From positions 186,001 through 250,000 of the forward strand of contig NZ_JAEK01000001.1 in assembly GCF_000518865.1 (NCBI RefSeq): a stretch of DNA of 64,000 nt, read 5' to 3'. Below the pieces are notes generated by a model that ran no database searches, had not been told where the DNA came from, and saw only the letters and a list, made by a program, of their open reading frames with translations. The DNA is from Bacillus sp. J37 (GTDB lineage Bacteria; Bacillota; Bacilli; Bacillales; Bacillaceae). How positions within the stretch are numbered: the stretch's first letter is position 1; every line of letters begins with the position of its first letter. A program made the translations under genes and the position numbers. Positions 51,083 to 59,527 of this stretch are shown piece by piece.

Positions 51083-52873
51083 ATGTCAGATTTAATATAC
51101 TTCTTAAAACAAATCCACCATTATGCAGGGAAGGTTTTATATATAAATCTGTTTGCCATGATGTTTATAAGTTTACTAGACGGTGTAGGTATCTTACTGC
51201 TCATCCCGATGATTAGTATGAGCGGAATCGTAGAAATTGAAGCGAATGAGATGCTTTCAAACGTATTCTCATTTTTTAATAATATTCCTAGTAATATAGG
51301 TTTGCCAGTCATTTTAGTCATTTATGTTTTAATTGTTGTTGGACAAAATGTACTACAAAGATCCATTACGATTCGGAATACTAAAATTCAACATGGCTTT
51401 TTCCGACATATTCGAATTGAAACTTACGAAGCTCTCCTTCATGCAAATTGGAATTTCTTTATAAAGAATCGAAAATCAGATCTTATTAATTTTTTAACTG
51501 CTGAAATTGCCCGTTCAAGTGCAGGTACACATTCATTCTTACAATTTATGACTTCCTTAGTCTTTACAGTTATCCAGATAGGGATTGCCCTTTGGTTATC
51601 CTCAAGTATAACAATGTTTGTTTTGTTAAGTGGGCTTGTATTAATCCTCTTTAATAGAAAATTCTTGAAGAAATCTGTAGAATTGGGACAAAAAAATTAC
51701 ACGATGGGTAGAGAATATTTAGCTGGAATAACAGACCAAATAAATGGGATAAAAGATATTAAGAGTAATTCATTAGAGAGTTCCCGCATGGAATGGTTTA
51801 GAAAGATTACAAAAGGAATGCAAGATGAGCAGATTGAATATACAAAGCTAAAAACCATTTCACAAATGAACTATAAAGTCGCTTCGGCTCTTTTAATTGC
51901 TTTATTTATCTTCATTGCTCTAAGCGCATTTCATGCACAGGCAAGCCAATTAATGTTAATTATCGTGATTTTTTCTAGACTTTGGCCAAGAGTTGCAGGA
52001 ATTCAAGGGTCACTTGAACAAATTGCAACTATATTACCTGCTTTTAAAGCAGTGAAAAATTTTCAAGAAGAATGTAAGAAGTCTAGAGAATTTCATCTAG
52101 GAAAAGAACATAAACACATACATATTAACCGACAAATTGAATTGGAAGATGTGTTTTTCCGTTATGAAAGTAATCCATCAACTGTATATGCCTTAAACAA
52201 CATAAATATTGTTATACCGGCTAATAAAATGACAGCTATTGTAGGTCGTTCTGGTGCGGGAAAAAGTACGTTGATTGATATGTTGATGGGATTGAATCAA
52301 CCAGAAAGAGGTAAAATCTTATTAGATGGTATTCCTGTATCACAAGATAATATCCCATCTTTTCGTAAGTCAATTAGTTATGTTCCACAGGAACCCTTTT
52401 TATTTAATATAAGTATAAAAGAAAATTTGGAACTTGTTGAACCCAATGCCTCAGAAGAACAAATGTGGGATGCATTAGAATTTTCTTCAGCTGCTGAGTT
52501 TGTACGTGAGTTACCTAATGGGTTAGACACGATTATTGGGGATAGAGGTATCCGACTTTCTGGAGGAGAACGACAAAGGATCGTTTTAGCAAGAGCCATT
52601 TTACGCAAACCATCGATGCTGGTATTAGATGAAGCAACAAGCGCACTTGATACAGAAAATGAAGCGAAAATTCAACAAGCACTGGAAAAGTTAAAAGGAA
52701 GAATGACCATTGTCGTAATCGCACATCGATTGTCAACAATAAGAAATGCTGATCAAGTAGTTGTTCTTGATAAAGGTTCAATTATTCAAAATGGTGAGTT
52801 TGGGAGATTAGCTAAAGATAAGCAAGGTATGCTAGGGCATCTATTGGAAAGTCAAATGAAAGCTAGTTTATAA
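51083..52873 (+). CDS. Lasso peptide ABC exporter (D protein)
   Basis: A 596-residue half-transporter with an N-terminal membrane domain (six helices within residues 20-300) and a C-terminal ATPase: Walker A GRSGAGKST (388-396), Q-loop SYVPQEP, signature LSGGERQR, Walker B MLVLDEATSALD and switch His in AHRLSTI. It exports the mature lasso peptides and usually gives self-immunity. It starts 10 nt after the nucleotidyltransferase gene with AGGGGGAAG. No C39 peptidase domain is present, consistent with leader removal by B2. Confidence 0.92.
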   Translation: MSDLIYFLKQIHHYAGKVLYINLFAMMFISLLDGVGILLLIPMISMSGIVEIEANEMLSNVFSFFNNIPSNIGLPVILVIYVLIVVGQNVLQRSITIRNTKIQHGFFRHIRIETYEALLHANWNFFIKNRKSDLINFLTAEIARSSAGTHSFLQFMTSLVFTVIQIGIALWLSSSITMFVLLSGLVLILFNRKFLKKSVELGQKNYTMGREYLAGITDQINGIKDIKSNSLESSRMEWFRKITKGMQDEQIEYTKLKTISQMNYKVASALLIALFIFIALSAFHAQASQLMLIIVIFSRLWPRVAGIQGSLEQIATILPAFKAVKNFQEECKKSREFHLGKEHKHIHINRQIELEDVFFRYESNPSTVYALNNINIVIPANKMTAIVGRSGAGKSTLIDMLMGLNQPERGKILLDGIPVSQDNIPSFRKSISYVPQEPFLFNISIKENLELVEPNASEEQMWDALEFSSAAEFVRELPNGLDTIIGDRGIRLSGGERQRIVLARAILRKPSMLVLDEATSALDTENEAKIQQALEKLKGRMTIVVIAHRLSTIRNADQVVVLDKGSIIQNGEFGRLAKDKQGMLGHLLESQMKASL

Positions 52874-52927
52874 GAATTTTCAAAATAACAATAACTACAG
52901 GTGGATGTACAAACTGAGGGGTGTTTT

Positions 52928-53821
52928 ATGGGAAAGGGGAGGTTATTTCTAATTTTTGTTCTGGGTCTATGTTTTTTGATCGTTATCTATACCTTTTGGG
53001 ATAATAATAGAATAAAAATTGTTGAACAAGTGATCAAAATTGATGATTTACCACGGGAATTAGAGAATTTTAAAATTCTTCAAATATCGGATTTGCATGA
53101 AAAGACATTTGGTTCGAAACAAGAAACTCTCATCAGAAAAATAAATTCTATTAATTATGATGTTATCGCGCTAACTGGTGACCTCTTAAGTCATAGTGAT
53201 AGTGAAAATTACTCTCCAAATTATGATTTGTTAGATGGTATTAAAAATAAAGAACATATTCTATTTGTTCCTGGTAATACCGACCCAATACCTTATGTTG
53301 TTCATCCTGATAAATCTATTTCAAAGAACACATTCCTTTTGGGGATGGAGGATCGAGGTGTACACTTATTAGATTCAGTATATACAATTGATAAAAGTAA
53401 TACCTCCATTTATTTTGGAAATTTTGATATATCTATTGCTGATACTACTAGTCAGCTCGCTAAGGTTGAAAAGGGTGATCTATTTGTCATATTGAATCAC
53501 TATCCAATCGTAGATAAAAGAATTGACCAGTTAAAACAAGACCCACATTCATATTTTAGCAAGAATGATTTAATCATAGCAGGACATTATCATGGCGGGC
53601 AAATTAGAGTTCCATTTGTTGGTGCCTTATTTATACCCGAACCATACTATGCTAATAATGGGCTATTTCCACCTCAAGATCGAGTAAAAGGATTGTGGGA
53701 ATACAATGGTACAAAACAATATGTTAGTGCTGGCTTAGGGAGTAGTAATGCAATACCATTCCTAAAATTCCGTTTTCTAAATACTCCGGAGATAAATGTA
53801 CTTACATTAAGAAAGAAATGA
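52928..53821 (+). CDS. Membrane-anchored calcineurin-like phosphoesterase
   Basis: About 297 residues with an N-terminal membrane helix (LFLIFVLGLCFLIVIYTFW) and an external metallophosphoesterase domain: ISDLHE, LTGDLLSHS, PGNTD (in place of the usual GNHE), LNHYP and AGHYHGGQIRVP. It resembles the YkuE/YaeI branch, which acts on lipid-linked phosphates. ATG 52928 with GAGGGG upstream is preferred to GTG 52901. It follows the exporter by 54 nt and may belong to the same transcript. A role with the phosphorylated lasso peptide or undecaprenyl intermediates is speculation. Confidence 0.85.
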   Translation: MGKGRLFLIFVLGLCFLIVIYTFWDNNRIKIVEQVIKIDDLPRELENFKILQISDLHEKTFGSKQETLIRKINSINYDVIALTGDLLSHSDSENYSPNYDLLDGIKNKEHILFVPGNTDPIPYVVHPDKSISKNTFLLGMEDRGVHLLDSVYTIDKSNTSIYFGNFDISIADTTSQLAKVEKGDLFVILNHYPIVDKRIDQLKQDPHSYFSKNDLIIAGHYHGGQIRVPFVGALFIPEPYYANNGLFPPQDRVKGLWEYNGTKQYVSAGLGSSNAIPFLKFRFLNTPEINVLTLRKK

Positions 53822-53865
53822 TAAATATTTACATCATTACTATATGAGATGGTGGGTTATGGGTT

Positions 53866-54177
53866 ATGTTAAAACTTGTTTGTTTCTATCTTGCAATATT
53901 AAATGTAGTCGATGGAACAATAACATATATTGGTTTGAAGTTAAATATCATTGATGAAGGAAACCTAATTATGAGTTTACTATATGAATATAACTCTGCT
54001 TATTTTCTTCTCTTAAAATTTTCACTTTCCGTTTTTTTAGTATTGATTCTTTGTTATACGAATATCACTCTAAGTAAAATACTTGTTTTTTTCTCTTTGG
54101 TTGGTGCTACTCTTTATACGATTGTTATGTTTATGCACGCATACTGGATTTTCATTTCGTTATTAATTTGTTTATAG
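53866..54177 (+). CDS. Small DUF5658-like membrane protein
   Basis: A 103-residue protein with three or four hydrophobic helices and the family-like N terminus LAILNVVDGTITYIGLKLN followed by EGNLIMS. ATG 53866, GGTGGG upstream. It is the last plus-strand gene of the island and converges on sinR. Function unknown. Confidence 0.75.
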   Translation: MLKLVCFYLAILNVVDGTITYIGLKLNIIDEGNLIMSLLYEYNSAYFLLLKFSLSVFLVLILCYTNITLSKILVFFSLVGATLYTIVMFMHAYWIFISLLICL

Positions 54178-54242
54178 CACGAAGATAAATTGTACACAAA
54201 ACAAAAAGCACAACCAGCAGCCATCAAGCCGCCGATCATGCT

Positions 54243-54578
54243 TTATTTATCATTTTCATTCTGTAATCTCCACTTATTAAATTCCAAAAACTCTTTAAAC
54301 TGTTCCTTTGATACACCTGATTTCATTGCATCCTGTACCAGTTTTGTCCATTCTAAATCGAGCTCTTCTGGATCGGTTTCGTTTTGTTCGTTTAGAAGAG
54401 TGTTTACTGATACCCCAAGAACAGATGAGACCTTTTCTAAAAATTGCACAGAAGGATTTGACTGGAGATTTCGCTCAATCGAACTTAGGTAGGATTTTGC
54501 GACTCCTGCTCGTTCTGCTAGTTCAGACAGTGATAGATTTTTTTGTGTGCGATATTTTTTTATTCTCGGACCAATCAC
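54243..54578 (-). CDS. sinR: Biofilm master repressor SinR
   Basis: A 111-residue repressor matching B. subtilis SinR almost throughout: MIGPRIKKYRTQKNLSLSEL, the HTH AERAGVAKSYLSSIERNLQ, NPSVQFLEKVSSVLGVSV, and the C-terminal SinI-binding hook LDLEWTKLVQDAMKSGVSKE. It represses matrix genes by binding GTTCTYT sites, of which many occur in this island. It is read from ATG 54578 on the minus strand, downstream of sinI as in B. subtilis. Confidence 0.95.
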   Translation of the reverse strand: MIGPRIKKYRTQKNLSLSELAERAGVAKSYLSSIERNLQSNPSVQFLEKVSSVLGVSVNTLLNEQNETDPEELDLEWTKLVQDAMKSGVSKEQFKEFLEFNKWRLQNENDK

Positions 54579-54676
54579 GTCAAGTCACCTTCCTTATTGA
54601 AGCTATTATAACATATAAAGAAGGGTTTGTTTTATATGCAGAACACGAAAACAAAAAAATTTACATTCTCTTAATA

Positions 54677-54829
54677 CTATAATGATGATTTTAAAACGGC
54701 ATCTGACTTTTTGGATAAGAACTCTTTAATCTCTTCTACACTGATTCCTAGCTCAAGTGCTTCTAGTATGAGCTCAACCCATTCTTGATCAAGCTGTCCA
54801 TCGTGTGTGATTCCTTCAATTATTCCCAT
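54677..54829 (-). CDS. sinI: SinR antagonist SinI
   Basis: A 50-residue protein from ATG 54829 to TAG 54677-54679 with AGGAGG upstream. LDQEWVELILEALELGISVE is the SinI helix that displaces SinR dimers. It was too short for standard ORF calling. Order sinI-sinR and the neighbouring yqhG match B. subtilis. Its leader carries a c-di-GMP-I riboswitch-like RNA. Confidence 0.92.
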   Translation of the reverse strand: MGIIEGITHDGQLDQEWVELILEALELGISVEEIKEFLSKKSDAVLKSSL

Positions 54830-54863
54830 TATTCTTTTCCTCCTAAAATACTAATCTGTATTT

Positions 54864-54942
54864 CAGGCAGCCCAGCCGTCTTAGTTGTCAACCTGAAGAC
54901 CCGTGACTTTGCGTCCCTACTTTTCAATAGGTTTGCCTTTGT
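54864..54942 (-). ncRNA. Cyclic-di-GMP-I (GEMM-I) riboswitch in the sinI leader
   Basis: On the minus strand the leader reads AAAGGCAAACCTATTGAAAA then GTAGGGACGCAAAGTCACGG, and after GTCTTCAGG it closes with AAGACGGCTGGGCTGCC. This carries every hallmark of the c-di-GMP-I aptamer: GGCAAACC, the GAAA-capped hairpin (CCTAtTGAAAaGTAGG), the invariant GGGACGCAAAG junction, a GTCTT/AAGAC stem, and the 3' GGC(T)GCC partner. It ends about 30 nt before the sinI ribosome binding site. A small AAATAC/GTATTT hairpin lies between it and AGGAGG, suggesting control of translation. Confidence 0.9.
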
Positions 54943-54946
54943 ACTG

Positions 54947-55215
54947 ATTATATTGGCATCAATTGTTAATAGTATATTTCTAAGGTCCTTCGTTTATGTA
55001 TAACTATTTAACTATTGACAATGTCTATTATAAATGAGAGCTATTAACAATGTTTGCAGAACTTTGTCGACGATATAAATTTTTTTCATTTATCTGTAAT
55101 TTTTACAATGAATTTACAAATGTAAGAGTGAAGGATAGTTTTTATAGGTTTTTCCTAGGTGGGATTTACAAAAAATTAATAAAGTTAAGAAATGATAAAA
55201 ATTAATTTTGTCGAA
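54947..55215 (-). promoter_or_regulatory. sinI promoter region with Spo0A-box-like sites
   Basis: TATAAT on the minus strand (54947-54952) lies just upstream of the riboswitch and is a good -10. No consensus -35 is seen at 17 nt, as expected for an activated promoter. TTTGTCGAA at 55207-55215 is a perfect Spo0A-box core and TTTGTCGAC at 55063-55071 matches 8 of 9. In B. subtilis sinI is activated by Spo0A~P. The rest of this 265-nt gap to yqhG shows no gene. Confidence 0.55.
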
Positions 55216-55268
55216 CGAAAATTTCATTTTCATCATTTGTGTTTCTCCTAAGTAATTTGTATCATTAC

Positions 55269-56069
55269 TTAGGAGTTTAAAATTCCTCCGGGAGTCAAAT
55301 AAAAGATCCCGCCATTTTGAATGGATATATGGATTTGTGGTTCATACAACTCTTGTAATGCTTGTTTTTCAACTTCGTAGCATTCGGGTTTTTCTTCAAG
55401 ATCTTCGTAAAAATGATTTAAAAGTTCTAAATCTTTGTTCCATCTTTCCCGTGCTTTGTCAGCCCAGGTATGATCGTGATTGTGTATATCTTGCAGTATG
55501 AATTGTTCAATCCGTTTTAACCCGCTTTGCGGCTTTATGAGAGGGGTCATAGTAAAGCAAAGATCTGGAATTTTTGGAGTTAACTCCAAATTTTCAAGTT
55601 TTTCTTGGAAGTTTTCGACTAGCACTCCACTTACTAAGTGTAACCCGATGGAATAGAGTTGATCTTTTTTCATATCACATTGATAGGAGACCATGATATT
55701 GACTCCGATCCAGGGGTGGAGAGGAACATTTCCTCCATGTGGTTTGACGTACTCAAAAAGTCTGATATAGCTTCCTAACTCTTTTGTCGCTTGAAAAATT
55801 TGATGAAGGCGAGGGGCTCCAAAATGCATAACCTCACCTTTCAGGTCTTTTGGTGCACGATTCTGGTCTGTGATGAGCGTAAGCTTCATTGGATTTGGGA
55901 CCCCGTTTGTTTTTTCAAGGTAGTGCCAGTAAAAAGGTCTGTTCATTAACAGCTTATCCATTTCAATTGTTAGTTGTACGGTTATATATCCTTCTTTGTT
56001 TTCAAGAACTTCACAGGAGTTGGATGTGAAAAAACTTTCTAAAAAATGATGAATTTGCGCTTGCTGCAT
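55269..56069 (-). CDS. yqhG: YqhG family protein
   Basis: A 266-residue cytoplasmic protein conserved in Bacillus next to the YqhH helicase, of unknown function. QIHHFLESFFTSNSCEVLE at the N terminus, VQLTIEMDKLLMNRPFYWHY and the C-terminal QIHISIQNGGIFYLTPGGI are family features. It starts 15 nt after the yqhH stop and is probably co-transcribed with it. The pair precedes sinI as in B. subtilis. Confidence 0.88.
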   Translation of the reverse strand: MQQAQIHHFLESFFTSNSCEVLENKEGYITVQLTIEMDKLLMNRPFYWHYLEKTNGVPNPMKLTLITDQNRAPKDLKGEVMHFGAPRLHQIFQATKELGSYIRLFEYVKPHGGNVPLHPWIGVNIMVSYQCDMKKDQLYSIGLHLVSGVLVENFQEKLENLELTPKIPDLCFTMTPLIKPQSGLKRIEQFILQDIHNHDHTWADKARERWNKDLELLNHFYEDLEEKPECYEVEKQALQELYEPQIHISIQNGGIFYLTPGGILNS

Positions 56070-56084
56070 ACTTCTGCCACCTTT

Positions 56085-57770
56085 CTACTTATCTCCGCTT
56101 GCTGCTTTACGTTGTTCTTGTGAAGCTTGTGCATAATCAAGAATAGATGTTAAATTCTCCATTTTGATTTTCATTTCTCTGTCATTTTTTGAATGATACA
56201 TAATGTCTTGTATATGTTCTTCAAAGTTTTTTATTTCTAATCGAGTGAGAATTTCATCAAGGTCACCAATGACTTTTTCAAATAAGTGTATTTTGTCATA
56301 TAAAAGAGTTAATATATGTTCTTCGACCGTGTTTTTGGTTGCCATATTGTATATGTTAACGTCATGATCTTGTCCTAAACGGTGGATACGGCCAATTCGT
56401 TGTTCTAATCGCATTGGGTTCCATGGTAAATCATAATTGATAATATTATGACAAAATTGAAGGTTGATTCCTTCACCACCGGCTTCTGTTGCAATTAGTA
56501 CCTGAACACGATTTTTAAAGAGTTCCTTCATCCAATCTTTTTTACCTCTTTTAAAGCCGCCTCGAAAAGGAACAGACGTAATACCATGTTGCTGAAGAAA
56601 CCATTGTAAATAAAATTGAGTTGCACGGTATTCGGTGAAAATAATGACCTTATCATCCAGTTCTTTTATCAACTCTACTACTTTTAATGCTTTCGAGTTT
56701 TGAGTAACACCGTCAATGGCCATCATAATATCTTTGATCACATCATTAGAAAGGACTGCTTCCTCTTCCTCGGGCCGATCAAGCATTTTTTTTAGTGTCA
56801 TATAGACAGCTTCACGACTACTGCAGGCTTCCCGCTGTAGGGTCATGATAGAGAAGGTATTTGCAGCATATTGTGAAGATGACTTTAGAGCAGTGATTGT
56901 GTCATAAAGATGTTGTTCCGTTTCAGAAAATTCAATCGGTACTGTTTCAACATTACGCTTTGGCCAATCAATACCTGTGTCACCGCGTCGATTTCGAATC
57001 ATAACCTTATTAATAAGCTCTCGTAATTGCTCATGGTCTTCAATTGAACGTTCCTTCGCAGAAAACACATCTGAAAAATAGGCTTCGTTTCCGAGATGAC
57101 CCGGCTTCAATAAAGATACTAAATTAAAAATTTCTTCTACTCTATTCTGAACAGGTGTAGCTGTTAATAGTAAACAATATTTCTTCTTTAAATTTTGAAC
57201 AAATTCATAGTTTTTTGTTTTATTATTTTTAAGCTTGTGTGCTTCATCAATAACGACTAAATCATAGTTCTGGTTATAGACTATGTCTCGGTGTGGGCTT
57301 CTTTTTGCTGTATCAATAGACGACACAACAACATCACACGCTTCCCATACATAGCTTTTCTTTTGTTCTACTGCAGGAATAAAGAACTTTTCATTCAATT
57401 CACGTGCCCATTGTGAAACAAGTGATGCGGGGACGAGAATGAGTACTTTTTTGACCAGTCCCCGAATCATATATTCTTTTAAAATGAGACCTGCTTCGAT
57501 TGTTTTTCCTAAACCGACTTCATCTGCAAGGATCGCTTTTCCATTCATGTTTTCGACTACTCTTTGCGCTACCTCTAATTGATGAGGAAGAGGTGTAAAG
57601 TGTGGCAAGTGCTTTGGGGCTTGTAAGCCTTCAAATGATGGTACTTGTGTGTTTTTTTGTACTTCGTATGCAAGCTTATACAGCTCCCAATTTGACCACG
57701 GGCCATCATTATCTAATTTTTCTAGAAATCCCTTCTGCCAGGAAGAATCGAAGTTCGTCTTTATATTCAT
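56085..57770 (-). CDS. yqhH: SNF2-family helicase YqhH
   Basis: A 561-residue SNF2/Swi2-type DNA translocase. The first RecA domain has DEVGLGKTIEAGLIL (Walker A, about residue 81), the DEAH box VVIDEAHKLKN and LTATPVQNR. The second has IIFTEYRATQFYLQWF, EAGGEGINLQFCHNIINYD and the arginine-finger block RLEQRIGRIHRLGQ. The biological role is not known. It diverges from the gcv operon across a 600-nt region. Confidence 0.93.
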   Translation of the reverse strand: MNIKTNFDSSWQKGFLEKLDNDGPWSNWELYKLAYEVQKNTQVPSFEGLQAPKHLPHFTPLPHQLEVAQRVVENMNGKAILADEVGLGKTIEAGLILKEYMIRGLVKKVLILVPASLVSQWARELNEKFFIPAVEQKKSYVWEACDVVVSSIDTAKRSPHRDIVYNQNYDLVVIDEAHKLKNNKTKNYEFVQNLKKKYCLLLTATPVQNRVEEIFNLVSLLKPGHLGNEAYFSDVFSAKERSIEDHEQLRELINKVMIRNRRGDTGIDWPKRNVETVPIEFSETEQHLYDTITALKSSSQYAANTFSIMTLQREACSSREAVYMTLKKMLDRPEEEEAVLSNDVIKDIMMAIDGVTQNSKALKVVELIKELDDKVIIFTEYRATQFYLQWFLQQHGITSVPFRGGFKRGKKDWMKELFKNRVQVLIATEAGGEGINLQFCHNIINYDLPWNPMRLEQRIGRIHRLGQDHDVNIYNMATKNTVEEHILTLLYDKIHLFEKVIGDLDEILTRLEIKNFEEHIQDIMYHSKNDREMKIKMENLTSILDYAQASQEQRKAASGDK

Positions 57771-58094
57771 TGTAAAGACAGTCCTTTCGTGATAATAACT
57801 TTTTTGGAATGTTCACGATTTTTCTTGTGATATGTGAAAATATATATATAAATAGAATTTAATTGTTAAAAACCGAACATTTAACTAGAAAATAAATTTA
57901 TTGTTAAGATAAAAAATGATTGTCGAAAGCCTGCTCACATGGTAGGATGTTAGTAAGAAAGTTCATCATTTTCATATCTTTCAGTCAGCTTAACGCTTTC
58001 ATTCGATATGAAATGCAAATGTTTAAAATGTCAAATGTCATAATTCAGGTTTTAGTAGTATAACCAACACAAAAACAAAATATGTGCGGATGAG

Positions 58095-58292
58095 AATAAG
58101 GGGAGAGACTATCGTTTAGTATAGCGCCGAAGGAGCAAACAATTGTGAATCTCTCAGGCAAAAAGACTCTTATTTGACGCGACTCTGGAGAGTGTTTGCG
58201 TGAGTTCACGTAAACTACCAAAGGGGAAAGCCGTATGAGGTGGTAGTATGTCTTTTTTTAGTCATCGTCATCCATAAGGTAAACTTTCAGGT
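58095..58292 (+). ncRNA. Tandem glycine riboswitch upstream of gcvT
   Basis: Two consecutive glycine aptamers are recognisable. The first is GGGAGAGAC near 58101 through GCGCCGAAGGAGCAAAC to CTCTCAGGCAAAAAGAC. The second is GACTCTGGAGAG near 58182 through ACTACCAAAGGGGAAAGCC to TTTCAGGTAAAAAGGACAG. It precedes a terminator and the gcvT-gcvPA-gcvPB operon, as in B. subtilis, where glycine binding turns the operon on. Between 57771 and 58094 nothing else is recognised. Confidence 0.95.
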
Positions 58293-58343
58293 AAAAAGGA
58301 CAGAGACTTCCATATGTAAATGGGAGTTCTATGTCCTTTTTTT
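58293..58343 (+). terminator. Glycine riboswitch terminator
   Basis: AAAAAGGACAGAGACTTCC (58293-58311) folds back on GGGAGTTCTATGTCCTTTTT (58322-58341), ending in a run of seven T. This is the expression platform that glycine binding should disrupt. Confidence 0.88.
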
Positions 58344-58377
58344 GATGCATTTTTTAAAAACGGAAGGAGTAGTCCAC

Positions 58378-59478
58378 ATGTCAGAACTACATCGAACACC
58401 TTTATTCGATCTTTATAAAGAGTATGGTGCCAAGACAATTGATTTTGGAGGCTGGGATTTACCTGTTCAATTTACTTCTATTAAGGATGAACATGAAGCA
58501 GTTCGAACGAAAGCAGGGTTATTCGACGTATCACATATGGGAGAGGTCGAGGTTCGAGGAGAAGATAGTTTAGCTTTTTTACAAAAGGTTGTAACAAATG
58601 ATGTGTCTCTACTTAAGTCTGGAGGCGCTCAATATACAGCTATGTGCTATGAAGATGGCGGAACAGTGGACGATTTACTTATATATAAAAGAGCGGAAAA
58701 TGATTATTTACTTGTGATTAATGCTTCGAACATTGAAAAAGATCTGAAGTGGCTAGTATCCAATAAGAATGGGAATGTCTCAATTGTAAACAAATCGGAA
58801 GAATATGCTCTTCTTGCTCTGCAAGGACCAGTGGCTGAAGAGGTTCTCCAAATATTAACGGATACAGATTTATCTGAGATCAAGTTCTTTAAGTTTAAGA
58901 AGGGCATAAAAATTGCTGGTGTTGATGTGCTAATTTCAAGAACAGGTTATACAGGTGAGGATGGGTTTGAGTTATATTGTGATTCAAATGATGCTATAAC
59001 GTTATGGGAAAACATCCTTGAGGCCGGTAAAAGTAAAGGGGTTATTCCATGTGGACTTGGTGCCAGAGATACATTGCGTTTTGAAGCAGCGTTACCATTG
59101 TATGGTCAAGAGCTATCAAAAGATATTACTCCGATAGAAGCGGGTATTGGATTTGCGGTGAAAACGAACAAAGAAGCAGAGTTTAACGGAAAAGCAGTTT
59201 TATTGAAACAAAAGGAAAAGGGAACAGCTCGTAAGCTAGTTGGAATTGAGTTGTTGGAAAAAGGGATTCCACGCCATGGCTATGAGGTTTTTGCAGGTGG
59301 AGAATTAATAGGTGTTGTTACAACAGGAACTCAATCCCCGACTTTAAAGAAGAATATTGGTTTAGCTCTACTAAAATCTGAATTTACACAACTAGGTACA
59401 GAAATCGAAGTGCAAATTAGGAAAAAACGCTTAAAGGCTAAAGTGGTTGCTACACCTTTTTATAAAAGATCCAAATAA
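58378..59478 (+). CDS. gcvT: Glycine cleavage T protein (aminomethyltransferase)
   Basis: A 366-residue tetrahydrofolate-dependent aminomethyltransferase of the glycine cleavage system. [43 protein letters not shown] and [18 protein letters not shown] are the family motifs. ATG 58378 with GGAAGGAGT 7 nt upstream is the start. The frame upstream lies in the riboswitch. Confidence 0.96.
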   Translation: MSELHRTPLFDLYKEYGAKTIDFGGWDLPVQFTSIKDEHEAVRTKAGLFDVSHMGEVEVRGEDSLAFLQKVVTNDVSLLKSGGAQYTAMCYEDGGTVDDLLIYKRAENDYLLVINASNIEKDLKWLVSNKNGNVSIVNKSEEYALLALQGPVAEEVLQILTDTDLSEIKFFKFKKGIKIAGVDVLISRTGYTGEDGFELYCDSNDAITLWENILEAGKSKGVIPCGLGARDTLRFEAALPLYGQELSKDITPIEAGIGFAVKTNKEAEFNGKAVLLKQKEKGTARKLVGIELLEKGIPRHGYEVFAGGELIGVVTTGTQSPTLKKNIGLALLKSEFTQLGTEIEVQIRKKRLKAKVVATPFYKRSK

Positions 59479-59527
59479 TGACGCTAACTTATATATCTGA
59501 ATGGAATCTGAGAGGAGATTTTTAGCT

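Noticed and set aside
54120-54240. Minus-strand short ORF beginning MIGGLMAAGCAFCF downstream of sinR
   Set aside because: It could suggest a small cysteine-containing peptide, but there is no ribosome binding site and it runs antisense into the DUF5658 gene.
58240-58377. Extended N terminus of gcvT from 58240
   Set aside because: The upstream frame is the glycine riboswitch and its terminator. ATG 58378 has the proper ribosome binding site and family N terminus.
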